Shown here: piece after piece, positions 1-11,362 of the stretch
Numbering within the stretch: position 1 is the stretch's first letter
How the letters are laid out: each line of letters starts with the position of its first letter
Origin: Pogostemon cablin
Taxonomy: Eukaryota > Streptophyta > Magnoliopsida > Lamiales > Lamiaceae
Length of the DNA stretch: 64,000 bases
Assembly (NCBI GenBank): GCA_023678885.1
Contig: CM043013.1
Span: forward strand, 13,362,791-13,426,790
Reading direction: 5' to 3'
Made by a program: the position numbers and the translations under genes
Notes under the pieces: generated by a model
What the model was told of the DNA's origin: nothing
The model's input: the letters and a program-made list of their open reading frames with translations, nothing else
Database searches by the model: none

Positions 1-1761
1 TGAAGTGAATGAATAAAAGTTCTTATTTATAGGTAAAGAGAAAATTAAATATATTTTGTGCTTCCAAATATGATTTGATCACGTCCATATTCAAATCTTT
101 AAACAAATACATGTATTTATCTATATTAAAATTTAATTAATAATTAACTCTGATTTGATCATATTCGTATTCAAATCTTAAAAAAATACATGTAATTATC
201 TATATTAATTCATAACTAAAATAATTGAGAAAAAATGTGAAAAATAATTATTTATTATACCCTAAAATAAATCAATTAAACCTAGGTAAACCCCAAATCA
301 CCCTAAAAGTAAATAAATTTAGTATTATGTATTAATAAAAAGAAATAAAAAATATAACGAAATAATTATAAAATTAAAATAATAATAAATATCACCGATT
401 ATAACGAATAAATCAATACATTTATTAATAACAATAAAAATAACTAATTTAATATTTCTATTTATCAAAAAAATATAACAAAATCCATATATATGTGTGT
501 GATAATTAAAAGAAATAAAATAAATAAATAAATTTAAGAAAGAAAATAAATAAAAGGGTTTATTAATTATAGGTACATGTATTTACAACCTAATTATTAA
601 TAAATACATAATTTAATATAATTACTGCGGGATACATAACGATATTTTTTTCTCCCAACATTACCCTTGTTCACAACGTTTAATATTCAACGTTTATAAA
701 AAACAATAAGTATAATTTATTGAACACTAATGTACACTACATCAAATAAAAACAGCAAACCTGTATTTCTCTAACAGCAATAACAACTACCTCTCTCTAA
801 AACCTCTAGCGAGTAATTTTTTTTAAATAATTCAAATAAAAAGAGTAATTTTTTTTAAATAATTCAAATAAAAAGAACAAACGCAAATACATCGATGTAC
901 ACTATTATTATACTTATCACTCAAGATTTTAGGAGAGTGAATTTAGGAACAAAATCTTTTTCATAATTCTCTCTGTGATCACTTTTTTTTATTCCTCTCT
1001 CTAAATGCACGCTAATATACATATTTTGAAAGAAATAATTTAAGAAAAAATTGTTTTCCTAATTCTCTTTGCGGTCACTTTCTTTATTCCTTTCTCTAAT
1101 TGCACGTTGATGTACAAATTTTGAAAGAAATAATTTAGGAAAAAATCGTTTTACTAATTCTCTCTGCAGTCACTTTTTATTATTTCTCTCTCTAAATGCA
1201 CGCAATATACATATTCGTCTTCGTTCTTCTAATTGGAACTTCATTCTTCATTTTGTGATTAATTAATCAGAATTCGGATTAATTAAGTACATTGTGCACA
1301 CGTGTGTACAAATTAAGATTGTAGTCAATAACTCTATCTTCGATAATTATTTATCTCACCTAAATGTACACTGATGTATATTCATATAAATAGTTTATTC
1401 ATTTTTTTCCCCAAAAATTATTTATCTCAAATGAGTGCACAGTGATGTGTGTGTATATATATATATATACTTAATCGTATTTTTTTTTAATTTGCTTCAC
1501 ACGATGCACACTAATGTTCAGTAAGTATGGGTGATATGGGGAAAAAATTAAATTTTGTATTTGTGCGTAATTTTCTATAGCGAATGTATGAAAAAGTAAT
1601 ATCTAAATACGTTTTGTACCTAATATTTATTCACCCTAAATAAAATTGATAAATTTGTAAATAAAAAAAATAATGGATCAACAAAAAAAATAATAAAGTG
1701 ATTTTAAAAGTTAAAAAAAGATCATCACAAAATTAAAGAAAATATAAATAAATAAGCTAAA
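1..1761. repeat. AT-rich intergenic repeat sequence
   Basis: No gene is visible. Positions 395-541 recur almost unchanged at about 4950-5103, a direct duplication of roughly 150 bp. The first 40 bases, read on the minus strand, resemble the TATA-containing modules found inside the Helitron-like element at 1762-4888. Segments around 112-235 recur near 5805-5890. A short (TA)n tract lies at about 1455-1472. All of this looks like decayed transposon sequence. Confidence 0.5.
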
Positions 1762-1999
1762 TCTTTAATATACTAAAGGAGAGTTTAATTTTGATGAGGT
1801 GTCGTCACCAGAATTAATCTCAATTATTTTAATTTTTAATTAAAAATTTTAATTAAAATTTATTATAGATAAATACATATATTATTTTAAGATTTGAATA
1901 TGATATTATCAAATCAAAATTAATTACTATTAATTAAAAAAATATATAGATAAATACATATATTAACTTTAAAATTTAGAAAATTTATCCTCTTCTCCA

Positions 2000-2090
2000 C
2001 CTATAAATAAGACTCTTTATTCATTAATTCTACACACATCATTTCTTTATCACGACGAACAAAAGCGTTCTTCAAATACTAAAGAAAGGT
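2000..2090 (+). promoter_or_regulatory. TATA-containing module, copy 1
   Basis: CTCCACCTATAAATAAG is followed by about 60 nt and then ACTAAAGAAAGGTATCC, which contains an AG|GTATCC splice-donor-like site. The arrangement resembles a core promoter with a short first exon. No reading frame follows. Promoter function is an inference. Confidence 0.35.
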
Positions 2091-3099
2091 ATCCGTTTAT
2101 TATTATTAATTAATATTTGTTGTTTTTCTTTTTTATGTTTAAAATTTTTTGTTCTTATTTAATTTTTTTTGGTTTAGTTCTGTTTTTTTAGTATGTAATT
2201 TTATTATCTTTTGAGTCTTTTATGTAATTAAAATTTTTTCATGATTAATTCTACAAATTTTTTAGTTAATTCTTTTATAATTTCACCTATGATTATATTT
2301 TTCCCACTGTTTCTTTTTTTTTTATATATTCTCTTTTGATTATTTTTGTATTTATTAATTTTATTTGTTGTTTTAGTATGTAATTTTTTAATATTTTGAC
2401 TTTTTTATGTAATTAACTTTTTTTCATGTTTAATTTTATAAAAAAAATTAATTAATTTTGATATGCATGGTTTCACTTTTGATTATATTTTTTTGGTTTT
2501 AATTCTGTTTTTTTATTATTAGTATGTATTTTTTAATTATTTTTATGGTATTAATTATTTTTTCTTGGTTTAAAAAATTTTATAATTAATTTTGTTATGA
2601 TTTTTTTTCTTTTCTTATTTCTTCAAATTTATTTATAATGATTTTCTTAATAATATTTATTTATTTTATTATAATTTTTTCTTTAGTACTTAAATTTAAA
2701 TATTTGAAAACGAAAATTTAATTAATTTCATTCAGTTTCTTTTATATTTTTATATTTTTTATTATTTTTCTTTTAATTTTTTTGTTTTAATTTTTTTAAT
2801 ATATTCTCATTAATATTAAATTTAATGATACATAAATAAGTTTTTTTAATGTTTTTACGTTAATAGTTTTTTATGATTTATTTTATTATTTTTCAATTAA
2901 TTTTTTATGATTTCTCTTTAAATTATTTTTTTCTATTTATTTAATTTTTTTTTGTTTTAACTCAGTATTTTATTTTTTATATTAGTAATTTTTAATATTT
3001 TGATTTAGTTATAAATACATAAATATTCTTTGTATATGATTAAATCAAATAAAAATCAAATCAAATCTTATTTAGAAACATAAAAAAATAAATAAAAAA

Positions 3100-3195
3100 A
3101 ATTAATCCATCTCGACCTATAATAAGACTCATTATTCATTCGTTCACATAAATTATTCATCATGACGAACAATCTTCACTCTCTAAAGAAAGTTA
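3100..3195 (+). promoter_or_regulatory. TATA-containing module, copy 2
   Basis: This is a diverged copy of the module at 2000-2090: CGACCTATAATAAGACTC, then about 60 nt, then CTCTAAAGAAAGTTATCC. The TATA motif is weaker and the donor-like GGTATCC has become GTTATCC. Confidence 0.3.
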
Positions 3196-3245
3196 TCCTT
3201 TTCTTTTCTTTTTATTTAATTTTTTTATTGGTTAATTTTTTTCTT

Positions 3246-3517
3246 GAGACAATATCTTGTGAGACGGGTTATTTGTGAGATGGATGTAAGACGGGTCGAC
3301 CAATCACTAAAGTATGTTTATTGTATAGTTAAAGTGTGCTTATTTGTAATTAAAGTATATTAATAATAAATCATATTATAACACATTAAAATCATACTTT
3401 AATGCATAATTCGGCATACTTCAGAAAACATACTTCAACAATCATTTAATATACTTTATCTATACACTTAACATACTTTAGTGATGGGTCGACCCGTCTC
3501 ACAAAAGACTTTGTCTT
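3246..3517. mobile_element. MITE with GAGACAA...GTGAGACGGGT termini
   Basis: The left end reads GAGACAATATCTTGTGAGAC and the right end is its inverted counterpart (ACCCGTCTCACAAAAGACTT then TGTC). The interior repeats motifs such as AAAGTATGTT. A related copy lies at about 10440-11025. It is nested inside the Helitron-like element. Confidence 0.55.
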
Positions 3518-3689
3518 TTTTCTTATATATTTTTTAAATTCTCTTTTAATTATTTTTTGTTTTTATTTAAACTTTTTTTATGTAATTTTTTATTTTTACG
3601 AAGAAATTAACTTTTTTTTATTATTAATTTTACAAATTTTGTGAAATTAATTTTCTTATGATTTCTTTAGATTTTATTTTTGGAAAAAA

Positions 3690-3955
3690 CTTGCGTGTAC
3701 CTGGGGGCAAGGGCCCACTCCGTGCGCCTTTAGAATTTTGTGTTAAATTGTATACCCTTTAGTATAAAGATGTGTACCCTTTAAATTTTGAATAAAAATA
3801 AAAAATATTAATAAAAAGTGTATACCCTTTAGAACAAAATGGTGTACCCTTATTAATTAAAGTGTATACCTTTTAGAACAAAATAATGTACCTTTACCCA
3901 TAATACTAAATTCTAAAAGCGCACGGTATGTCCTCGAGAGCATGCAAGACCAACT
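3690..3955. mobile_element. MITE with GTGCGCC(T)TTTAGAATTT arms
   Basis: Inverted arms contain GTGCGCCTTTAGAATTTTG on the left and its diverged reverse complement near 3905-3925. The interior repeats GTGTACCCTTTA and TATACCCTTTAGAACAAAAT. Other copies lie at 6945-7038 (partial), 7045-7303, about 15660-16190 and about 36108-36600. Confidence 0.5.
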
Positions 3956-4214
3956 CTTCAATTTCTAATAAATAATGGGTTTATCTAAAAATATATTAAT
4001 TATAGTATTTTCGATTTCTTTTATATTTCTTGATATTTCTTATAATTATTTTTTGTTAATTTCTTTTAACTTTTTATTTTATTTTATTTTAATATATTTT
4101 AATCAATGAAATTGAATTTTCATTGCTAATTTCAATTTTAATAATTACTTAGGATTACATAACTTTTTGAAAGATACAAATATGGATATTATGAAATCAA
4201 ATTAAAATTTTTTT

Positions 4215-4295
4215 TATAATCTACTCTCCACCTATAAATAAAATTATTTATCTATTCATTATACACTACATTCAAGCTTTAAAGATAGGTACCCA
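4215..4295 (+). promoter_or_regulatory. TATA-containing module, copy 3
   Basis: CTCTCCACCTATAAATAA is followed by about 50 nt and then CTTTAAAGATAGGTACCC. This is the best match to copy 1 and to the minus-strand copies near 53.17 and 53.47 kb. Confidence 0.35.
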
Positions 4296-4888
4296 TTTTT
4301 TATTATTATATTTTTTTAAATTTTCTATTTTATTAATTTCATGCAGATTCTTTTTTATTTTAAAAAAATTAATAATTTTTTTTTAAAAATCTTTTAATTA
4401 TGTTTTTCTTTTAAAATTTTTTATTATTTTTTAATTTTTTTTATTTCATTATGTTATTAATTTTTTTCATGATTCATATTATAATTTTTAAATTAAATTT
4501 TTTAAAATTTATTTTTTTTCATCAAATTGATTTATATTGAATTTATTATTTTATTTTTTAATTAATATAACTTTATTATATTTTTTTCAACAATTAAATT
4601 AATACTATGTTAAATTATTTTTATTAATTTAATTTGGAACAACAATTATAACAAAATTTGAAAACTAATTCAATAATTTTTTTTTATATTTTTAGTAAAT
4701 CAATTTAACAACAAAATTAAACTTTTACTAAATGAATCAAATTCACATTTGAGTGTATATAAATTGAATTTTACTCTCCAATATAACTTTATATTAAATT
4801 ATAATTGAATAAATATTTATATTGAACTTGAATTATATTTTTAAAATTGTAACTTTACAACCCGTGTAACACACGGGATCCATACTTG

Positions 4889-5900
4889 TTATATTAATAA
4901 AAAAAAGCTAAAAGAAATTTAAAATATAATTATACCAAAATTTATCAAAATAAATAACCAATTATAACGAATAAATCAATACATTTATTAATAACAATAA
5001 AAATAACTAATCTAATATTTCTATTTATTAAAAAAATATAACAAAATCCATATACATGTGTGTGATAATTAACAGAAATAAAATAAATAAATAAATTTAA
5101 GAAATAAAATAAATAAAATTGATAAATGTGTAAATAAAAAAATAATGGAATCAACAAAAAAATATAAAAGTGATTTTAAAAGTTAGAAAAGGATCATCAC
5201 AAAATTAAAGAAAATATAAATAAATAAGCTAAATTATATCAATAAAAAAAAGCTAAAAGAAATTTAAAATAAAATTATATAAAAAATTATCAAAATAAAT
5301 TTTAAAAAATAACGGAATTAACAAAAAAATAATAAAGTCAATTTGAAAGTTATAAAAGATCATCACAAAATTAAAGAAAATAAAAATAAATAAACTAAAT
5401 TATATTAATAAAAAAATAAAAGCTAAAAGAAATTAAAAATAAAATTATACTAAAATTTAACAAAATAAAAAATTATAAATAAGATATCATCAATTCTTGA
5501 GAATTTGAAAAAAAAGGCTTAAGGAGAATAATTTGCGTATAAAAAGGTTTACAACATGAAGAAAGCTTAAAAAGAAATTTTTTGTGCTCTTGTAGTTTAA
5601 TGACAAAATCATAACAATATTAGAGGAAATAAATAATATATAAAAATTGGACATCAAGCTTAAAGAAATAGAAATTCAAAAGAAATAAATATGCATGAAT
5701 CAAAAGAAATTAAAAATAAAATATAACAAATTTAATCAAAAAAATTTAAATAAAAATTTTTTTTGAATACTAACTTGAAGAAAGTTTCGGGATAACAATT
5801 CTATATTAATTGTAATTTGATCATATTTTATTCAAATCTTAAATAAATATATGTAATTATCTATATTAATTGATAATTAAATAATTGAGAAAAATTAAAA
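4889..5900. repeat. Diverged tandem repeats of about 166 bp
   Basis: The motif GATCATCACAAAATTAAAG occurs at 5192 and 5358, giving a period of 166, and at 1720 on the other side of the Helitron-like insertion. The unit also carries AAATAAATAAGCTAAATTAT and GCTAAAAGAAATT. The copy at 5165-5270 is the un-inserted counterpart of the Helitron target. No gene is visible. Confidence 0.6.
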
Positions 5901-5989
5901 ATTAAACTCCTATTTCATACTCCCTCCATCTCATTTTAATATATATATTTGGTTTTTGAGCGGAAATTAAGAAACATAGTAATTTAATA

Positions 5990-6770
5990 TATGGATTATG
6001 ATAAGAAAATTGCAAGATGTATCGAAGTATGGATGGAAGATCAAGTAGGGTTATGTAATTTTATCAAGAATTACTTCATTTCTTTATATGAAACCAACCC
6101 TATTCAAGCAGATACTACTAGATCCTTAATACTGTGAGATTCATCATCTCTCCTGAGACAAACATAGATATTACCATAAAAATTTCAATGTCAGAATTTT
6201 TTGTAGTTTTAGACACGCATCCGGACAAAGTTCCGGGTCTGGACGGCTTCAACCCGTGTTTCTATCAAAAAATTTGGGGTACGGTTGGTGTAACGATTCT
6301 TGTTAATTAAAAGCACTCTTCGAGCAAGTGCAACTCCTTTGATTGAATGAAAAGAAAATACAGAAATCATGAGAGGAAATACAGAAGAAAGGGAGGGAGA
6401 GAAGAGAATTTATCTGATATTTTCCATACCTACGGTTATGTTTTATATTGTTTTCTGACACTAATTAATTTGATTCCCCTTTCCTTCAACGCATTGAAGT
6501 CGACCTCGTGCTTCCACAAGTTGGGCCTTCAATAAAGATGGGCTTGGGCCTTAGTTTGCATTGCACATTCGTTACAGTTGGTCAAGAGGTTTTCAATGCA
6601 TGTGTTGAGTGGTTGAATATGTACTAAGCAATATCTAGGTGAGCTAATTAACACAAACATAGTGTTAATTCCCAAGTGTGAATCTCCTACCATTGTTTGT
6701 AATCTTCGCCCCATCTCACTTTGCAATGTCATGACGTATAAAATCTTTTCAAAGGTTCACTTTAATCTGG
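5990..6770 (+). pseudogene. Degenerate LINE reverse transcriptase fragment
   Basis: Translation near 6225-6300 gives KVPGLDGFNPCFYQKIWGT, matching the plant L1-type motif SPGPDGxNPxFYQxxW before the RT palm. Translation near 6630-6770 gives NTNIVLIPKCESP and LRPISLCNVMTYKIFSKV, matching the next conserved RT block. The spacing between them is wrong and stops are frequent. The YxDD block, endonuclease and 3' end are missing. It is a dead fragment on the plus strand. Confidence 0.7.
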
Positions 6771-6846
6771 TAAGTCAATTTAACAATGGAATTAAGGCTT
6801 TTACTAACGGAATATTCTATTGCTAAATTTTTTTTTTTGTAGTGTT
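6757..6846. mobile_element. CACTA element terminus (remnant)
   Basis: The segment ends with a T-run and TTGTAGTG, the reverse complement of CACTACAA, which is the hallmark of CACTA/En-Spm ends. The subterminal part (AATATTCCGTTAGTAAAAGC in reverse complement) matches the degenerate end at about 21083. It abuts the LINE fragment directly, so the other end of the element has been lost. Confidence 0.6.
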
Positions 6847-6944
6847 AATAGTTATTATTTTTCATCATTAAAATATTATTTTTTATTATTATCACCGTTT
6901 ATTCATGTTATGAAGTATTATTTTCATTATGGCAAAAGCTTTTG

Positions 6945-7303
6945 TCTGCCCGGGCACACGGGAGCACATTCCGTGCGCCTTTAGAATTTTGTGCTAAATT
7001 GTATACCCTTTAGTATAAAGATGTGTACCCTTTATTTTACTAGGCAAAAACTTGTGTGCGCCCAGGCGCATCGAAGCACACTCCATGTGCCTTTAGAATT
7101 TTGTGTTAAATTGTATACCCCTTTAGTATAAAGATGTGTACTCTTTATTTTCTGAAGAAAAATAAAAAATATAATAAAAAGTGTATACCCTTTGGAACAA
7201 AATGGTGTACCCTTATTAATTAAAGTGTTATACACTTTAGAACAAAATAATGTACCATTGTCCATAATACTAAATTCTATGCGCCTGACGCACGCATGCC
7301 TCA
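6945..7303. mobile_element. Two tandem copies of the GTGCGCC MITE
   Basis: A partial copy at 6945-7038 (GTGCGCCTTTAGAATTTTGT) is followed immediately by a fuller copy at 7045-7303 that ends in ATGCGCCTGACGCACGCATG. Both match the family at 3690-3955. Confidence 0.5.
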
Positions 7304-8035
7304 CTCTTTTATTATTAATTATTACTTTTTATTCATGTTATAAATGAAGCTATTCCGTCGGAGTATCTCATACAATTTTTGGCCAACTTTTATTTATATA
7401 TTATACGTTGGAATTTTAACAAAGGAAAATAGCACAAAAGTCGAAAGATTTAATTACAAAAAACCAAATTTATCCTCCATAATTCTAGAAATCCAATTTA
7501 TTTATGATTATGGAGTTATTATTCAACCCAACGACAACAGTACCAATACTCTATATATAATTTGCTTCAACGATACTCAACTGCTTATTCTTGGCGAGTT
7601 CCAATTAGATTCTGCAAGAATGGCAACATTGTGCAATCAGTTTCTCTACTAGAAAAAACAATATCAAAAAAAAAAATTACAAAAACAAAAAACAAAACAA
7701 AAAAAACAAAAGGGTCTATTACTTATAGATACATTTTATATATCTATATTACTACTAGATACAATAGGTAAATTATATAACTAATTACTAGAAACCATCG
7801 AATACCACTTTTAGCCTTATTTCAAGTTTGATTATATTCAAAACTTTATTTACCCACTAATTTCTCCATGAAAATTGAAAATAAATTAGAAATTAATTAG
7901 TCAATCTGTCATCAAATATTAAAAAATAGATTTAAAACCCTTGTGTTCAATTTCAATCCCCACTCTTCGAAACTTCCGGTGACTTTCAATTTAAGAATGA
8001 AGATTTGATTTGGACGTTTAATGTTCAAATTTTTT
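7304..8035. other. Intergenic sequence without recognised gene
   Basis: A 102-codon open frame at 7344-7652 (plus) matches nothing I recognise and has no convincing gene context. Otherwise the stretch is A-rich and T-rich sequence. Confidence 0.4.
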
Positions 8036-8371
8036 GGTGTTCAATGTTCAAATGTTTTGTATTCAAAAATATTTTGGTGTTTAATATATTGGTGTTCAAT
8101 ATTAAAGCAAATATCATAAATTCGTAATAAATATTTTGGTGTTCAATAATAATCTGTAGAATATTGATGATGAATATTCTTAGTGTTTAATGTTAAAAAT
8201 TTTCGGTGTTCAATCTTCAAATGTTATGTATTCAGAAATATTTTGGTGTTCAATATGTTGGTGTTTAATATTAAAACAAAAATCGTAAATTTGTAATGAA
8301 TATTTTGGTATTCAATAAAAATCTGCAAAATATTAATAAGGAATATTCTTAATATTTACATGCAGGAAATA
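8036..8371. repeat. Two tandem copies of a 169-bp repeat
   Basis: Copy 1 starts at 8036 (GGTGTTCAATGTTCAAATG) and copy 2 at 8205 (GGTGTTCAATCTTCAAATG). Both contain TATTTTGGTGTTCAAT, ATATTGGTGTT and GAATATTCTTA in the same order. Each copy is also built of a shorter degenerate TTTTGGTGTTCAAT motif. A perfect (AT)n run follows at about 8369-8394. Confidence 0.65.
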
Positions 8372-8394
8372 TATATATATATATATATATATAT

Positions 8395-9287
8395 TATGTT
8401 TTCTAATATATAATTTTTTTCCTTTATTTTTTCTTCTTGTATGCTAATTTAATCAGGCGTATAAGCGTATGATCAATCGAAAATTCATTAATAATTTTTT
8501 TAATCTAAATATCTATTTCGATAAGCTGATGGACGTAGGAAAACATTTGTTTGGATAATGAAACAGACACACGATTTTATGGGATTTCCATATATGTTGA
8601 TGATTAGAATTCTCTATTTAAAGTTAAAAGGTGTAATTTTAAATATATTTTTGTAGTTGATAGTAATAAATTATCTATAATGTATCTCGCAGTAATATTA
8701 TTATAAAAATTGTATCTAATAGTAATAATTCCAAAAAAAAAAAAAATCCATCACTATAAAAGAAATTCTAACCCACAATTTGCTATTATGACTGATTTAA
8801 GGGTAATTAAATCAACATCTCATTTAAAGATTTAAGTTGATGAGAGAAGTATCATTTAATACTTAATTAAAAAACTCAAATCATTAGGACCTTAGCGGTG
8901 AGGGTGTGAGGTGTCTTTGGGTGAAATTCTCCAAAGTCGTCTTATGTTCAAAACTCACAAGTGCGATACAATGGGAAAAAACCACTCTAGCATACCCCCA
9001 CACTTGCAAGCGGTGTAGTTTGCCTCAGGCCTTATACGTGTAATTTTATTATAAATATATGACGGTGAGGTTAATCAAGTCACTCTAATATGTCCCTTCA
9101 CATGCAGATGAAATTTTTATATTCATGGGTGGCTGCGAGTTTCAAACTCTAAACCATTTTGATAGGTCATAACTCTGGTACCGTGTTATATGATAACTTT
9201 ATCTAAAAGTTTAAATATATTGAAAGGAGTATCATTTAATAATTAAGTCTAGGAAATGAATTTTATCAAGTAAGGGTGATCAGTTTC
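8395..9287. other. Intergenic region downstream of the EG45-like gene
   Basis: No gene is visible. Positions about 9060-9220 (TCACATGCAGATGAAATTTTT and following) resemble about 27665-27850, a short dispersed repeat of unknown class. Confidence 0.35.
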
Positions 9288-11267
9288 TTACAGAACGTAG
9301 TCAATTCGGATCTTGCCAGCAGCAGGGTTTCCAATCCTGTTGAAGGCGTCTGGAGAGAGATCAATCTGATTATCTGCACATCCAGGGCAGAGATCCACGA
9401 TTGGTACAGTGATCGTTTCACCGGATCGACAAGGGTTCGGAACTTGATTCGTGCCTCCGGTGCACCGGATTCTCAAGTTTCTGCCGCATGTTGCTCTGTT
9501 GTTGAACAATGCACGATTTGCCGCTGCCACCATGTTACCCTTATCCTGGAACCCGAAGCATGACGATGCTGAAAAAATAATATACTCAATAGTGATTAGC
9601 TTTATGTTTTGATGACATAGTTCTTTTTAGGAGTTTTATCCATTCAAGATCCGAATTATGGGTAAATTATCGATTAGGGGCCTAAATTATTTTTTCTATC
9701 AATCCAAGGATTGAAATATGTAAAACTATCAATCCAAGTGCTGAATTTGTTAAATATTATCTCTTATTTTATCAATTTAGGGCTTAAATTCAGACCCCAA
9801 ATTGATAATTTTACATAATTCAGGCCATTAATAGATAGAAAATATAATTCAAGTCCCAAATTGATAGTTTACCCATAATTCGAGCCTTGAATTGATAAAA
9901 TTCCTTCTTTTTAATTTAATAATAAATAAATATAAAATAAGTTATTAGTAATAGAGGGTTGATAATTTTAAAATTAAAATGTATTGGCAAATTATTTGTT
10001 TTCGTTTTTTTAGTGAAGTTTAAGGTGGGAAGAGCGTAACAAAACAAACTATCAGAAATTGTGAATATGAGTAATCTAGACGTATATTTAAAAGATGTCT
10101 AATAATACTGTGCACCTGGGTGCACCCACTTTAAAAAGTTTATACAATTATGAACAAAAACATATACAATTATGAAAAAAAAATGTATACATTTTGTTTG
10201 TTAGTTTTTTTAATGAAAAATTAAGTGTAAAAAAATATACCACTATTAAAAAATATGTATATACTATTGAATAAAAAGTTATACACATATAGATACTAGT
10301 TTTTTTAATGAAAAATTGAGTATGAAAAAAATATACAATTATTAATAAATATGTATATAAAATAGAATAACATGTATAAAAAAGAATAAAAAGTTATACA
10401 TATATGGGTGCACCGAATATCAACTCATAAAATATGATATATGAGAGATGGGTTGCCTCATTATTAAAGTATGTTAATTATATAAATAAAGAAAAAATTT
10501 ATTGGTATTTATGTCTGCAGTGAATCATATTATAACACCATAAAATCATAATTTAATACATCATTCATCATGTCTTAGAAAACATAATTTAACAACTAAT
10601 AAGTATACTTTATTTATTTATATAATAATCATATACTTCCTCCGTCCCTAGAAAACATAATTTAACAACTAATAAGTATATTTTATTTATATAATAATCA
10701 TGTACTTCCTCCGTCCCGCGTTAAGGTTTACATTTTCCATTTTGGGTTGTCCCAAGTTAATGTTTACATTTTCTTTTTTGTCAAGTTGGACCCACACAAA
10801 ACAATTAATTATTCCATATATGACCCACAAACCACATTAATACAACTACTCACTTTACATTAAATATTATTTCTCTCACACCTCACTACACATTAAAATA
10901 TTATATCTCTTAATCCCCGTGCAAAAAGCAAACGTCAACGTTAATGCGAGACGGAGGGAGTATACTTTAACACGTCTCACAAACCGTTTCACTGAAACAC
11001 TGTCTCACAAGAAACTTTGTCTTATTGATAATCTATTAAGATAAATGAACCATTTTTCTATTAAAGATGTGCTACAATTTATACTTCTCATAAATAAAAT
11101 TCATGAGATGATCTCATGTAAAACATGTTTTATATTGAATACGAAAGGAGGGTCGACTTACGGACTAAAGGTGGCCCGTAGAAGGTAGCGGTTCCGGCAA
11201 TGGCGTACGCTGTGGATATGAAGTAGGAAGCCATAACCAGCGCTATCATAACTCGCTCAATCGCCAT
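9288..11267 (-). CDS. EG45-like domain protein / plant natriuretic peptide-like
   Basis: Two exons on the minus strand: exon 1 from ATG at 11267 to 11162 (106 nt), donor CC|GTAAGT, and exon 2 from 9568 (after TTTTTTCAG) to the stop at 9288. The protein is 128 aa, the usual length for this family. Residues 1-22 form a signal peptide (hydrophobic core, end STAYA), so it should be secreted to the apoplast. The mature part is a single expansin-like double-psi beta-barrel, opening with GTATFYGPP. It has six cysteines (39, 63, 71, 82, 96, 99), the motif VDLCPGC (residues 93-99) and a C-terminal NPAAGKIRIDY. There is no expansin C-terminal cellulose-binding domain. Family members (PNP-A, EG45/blight-associated p12-like) act in water and ion balance and stress responses; the role here is inferred. 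The 1593-bp intron holds several mobile elements, but both splice sites and the frame are intact. Confidence 0.9.
9630..9904. mobile_element. Palindromic MITE in the EG45-like intron
   Basis: The left arm (TTTATCCATTCAAGATCCGA then ATTATGGGTAAATTATCGAT) pairs with the right arm (TTGATAGTTTACCCATAATT then CGAGCCTTGAATTGATAAAA) as an inverted repeat. It lies wholly inside the intron. No target duplication was confirmed. Confidence 0.5.
10103..10432. mobile_element. GTGCACC-ended AT-rich element, copy 1
   Basis: It starts with TGTGCACCTGGGTGCACCCA and ends with TATGGGTGCACCGAATATCA. Between are repeated phrases such as ATACAATTATGA and AATAAAAAGTTATAC. Copies 2 and 3 are at 20338-20690 and 37759-38105. 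It lies in the EG45-like intron. Confidence 0.55.
10440..11025. mobile_element. MITE of the GTGAGACGGGT family, with nested Stowaway
   Basis: The sequence follows the element at 3246-3517: GAGAGATGGGTTGC, AAAGTATGTTAAT, AATCATATTATAACAC, then CACGTCTCACAAACCGTTTC and CACAAGAAACTTTGTC. A Stowaway at 10705-10960 interrupts it, and a tandem duplication (10576-10648 and 10649-10717) includes the Stowaway's first bases. Confidence 0.5.
10705..10960. mobile_element. Stowaway MITE, 256 bp
   Basis: It opens CTTCCTCCGTCCCGCGTTAA and closes GCGAGACGGAGGGAG, flanked by TA on both sides. It belongs to the same subfamily as the element at 24536-24789 (CGTTAAGGTTTAC interior). It lies in the EG45-like intron. 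Confidence 0.8.
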
Positions 11268-11355
11268 TGATAATTAATTGATTGATTCTTCGTTAAATAT
11301 AATTAGTTTTCTTAATTTGCATGCTATTGCTATGTAATTTGGACGTGATGAAGCT

Positions 11356-11362
11356 TATATAA
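11356..11362 (-). promoter_or_regulatory. Probable TATA box of the EG45-like gene
   Basis: CTTATATAAG lies about 90 bp upstream of the ATG at 11267, the normal distance for a plant TATA box with a short leader. It is the only strong TATA motif close to the start. Confidence 0.5.

Larger units (their letters stand above)
1762..4888 (+). mobile_element. Non-autonomous Helitron-like element
   Basis: The element begins TCTTTAATATACTAAAGG and ends with a hairpin (CCCGTG, loop, CACGGG at about 4861-4877) followed by ATCCATACTTG, with A at 1761 and T at 4889. Helitrons insert between A and T without target duplication, begin with TC and end with a hairpin plus CTRR; here the last four bases are CTTG, a deviation. 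The bases before and after the element (GCTAAA and TTATAT) lie adjacent in a related copy at 5228-5239, which supports the boundaries independently. No Rep/helicase reading frame is present, so the element is non-autonomous. Inside are three TATA-containing modules about 1.1 kb apart and two nested MITEs. Confidence 0.65.

Noticed and set aside
9276..9563. 95-codon plus-strand open frame
   Set aside because: Antisense of EG45-like exon 2, whose minus-strand translation has the conserved cysteines.
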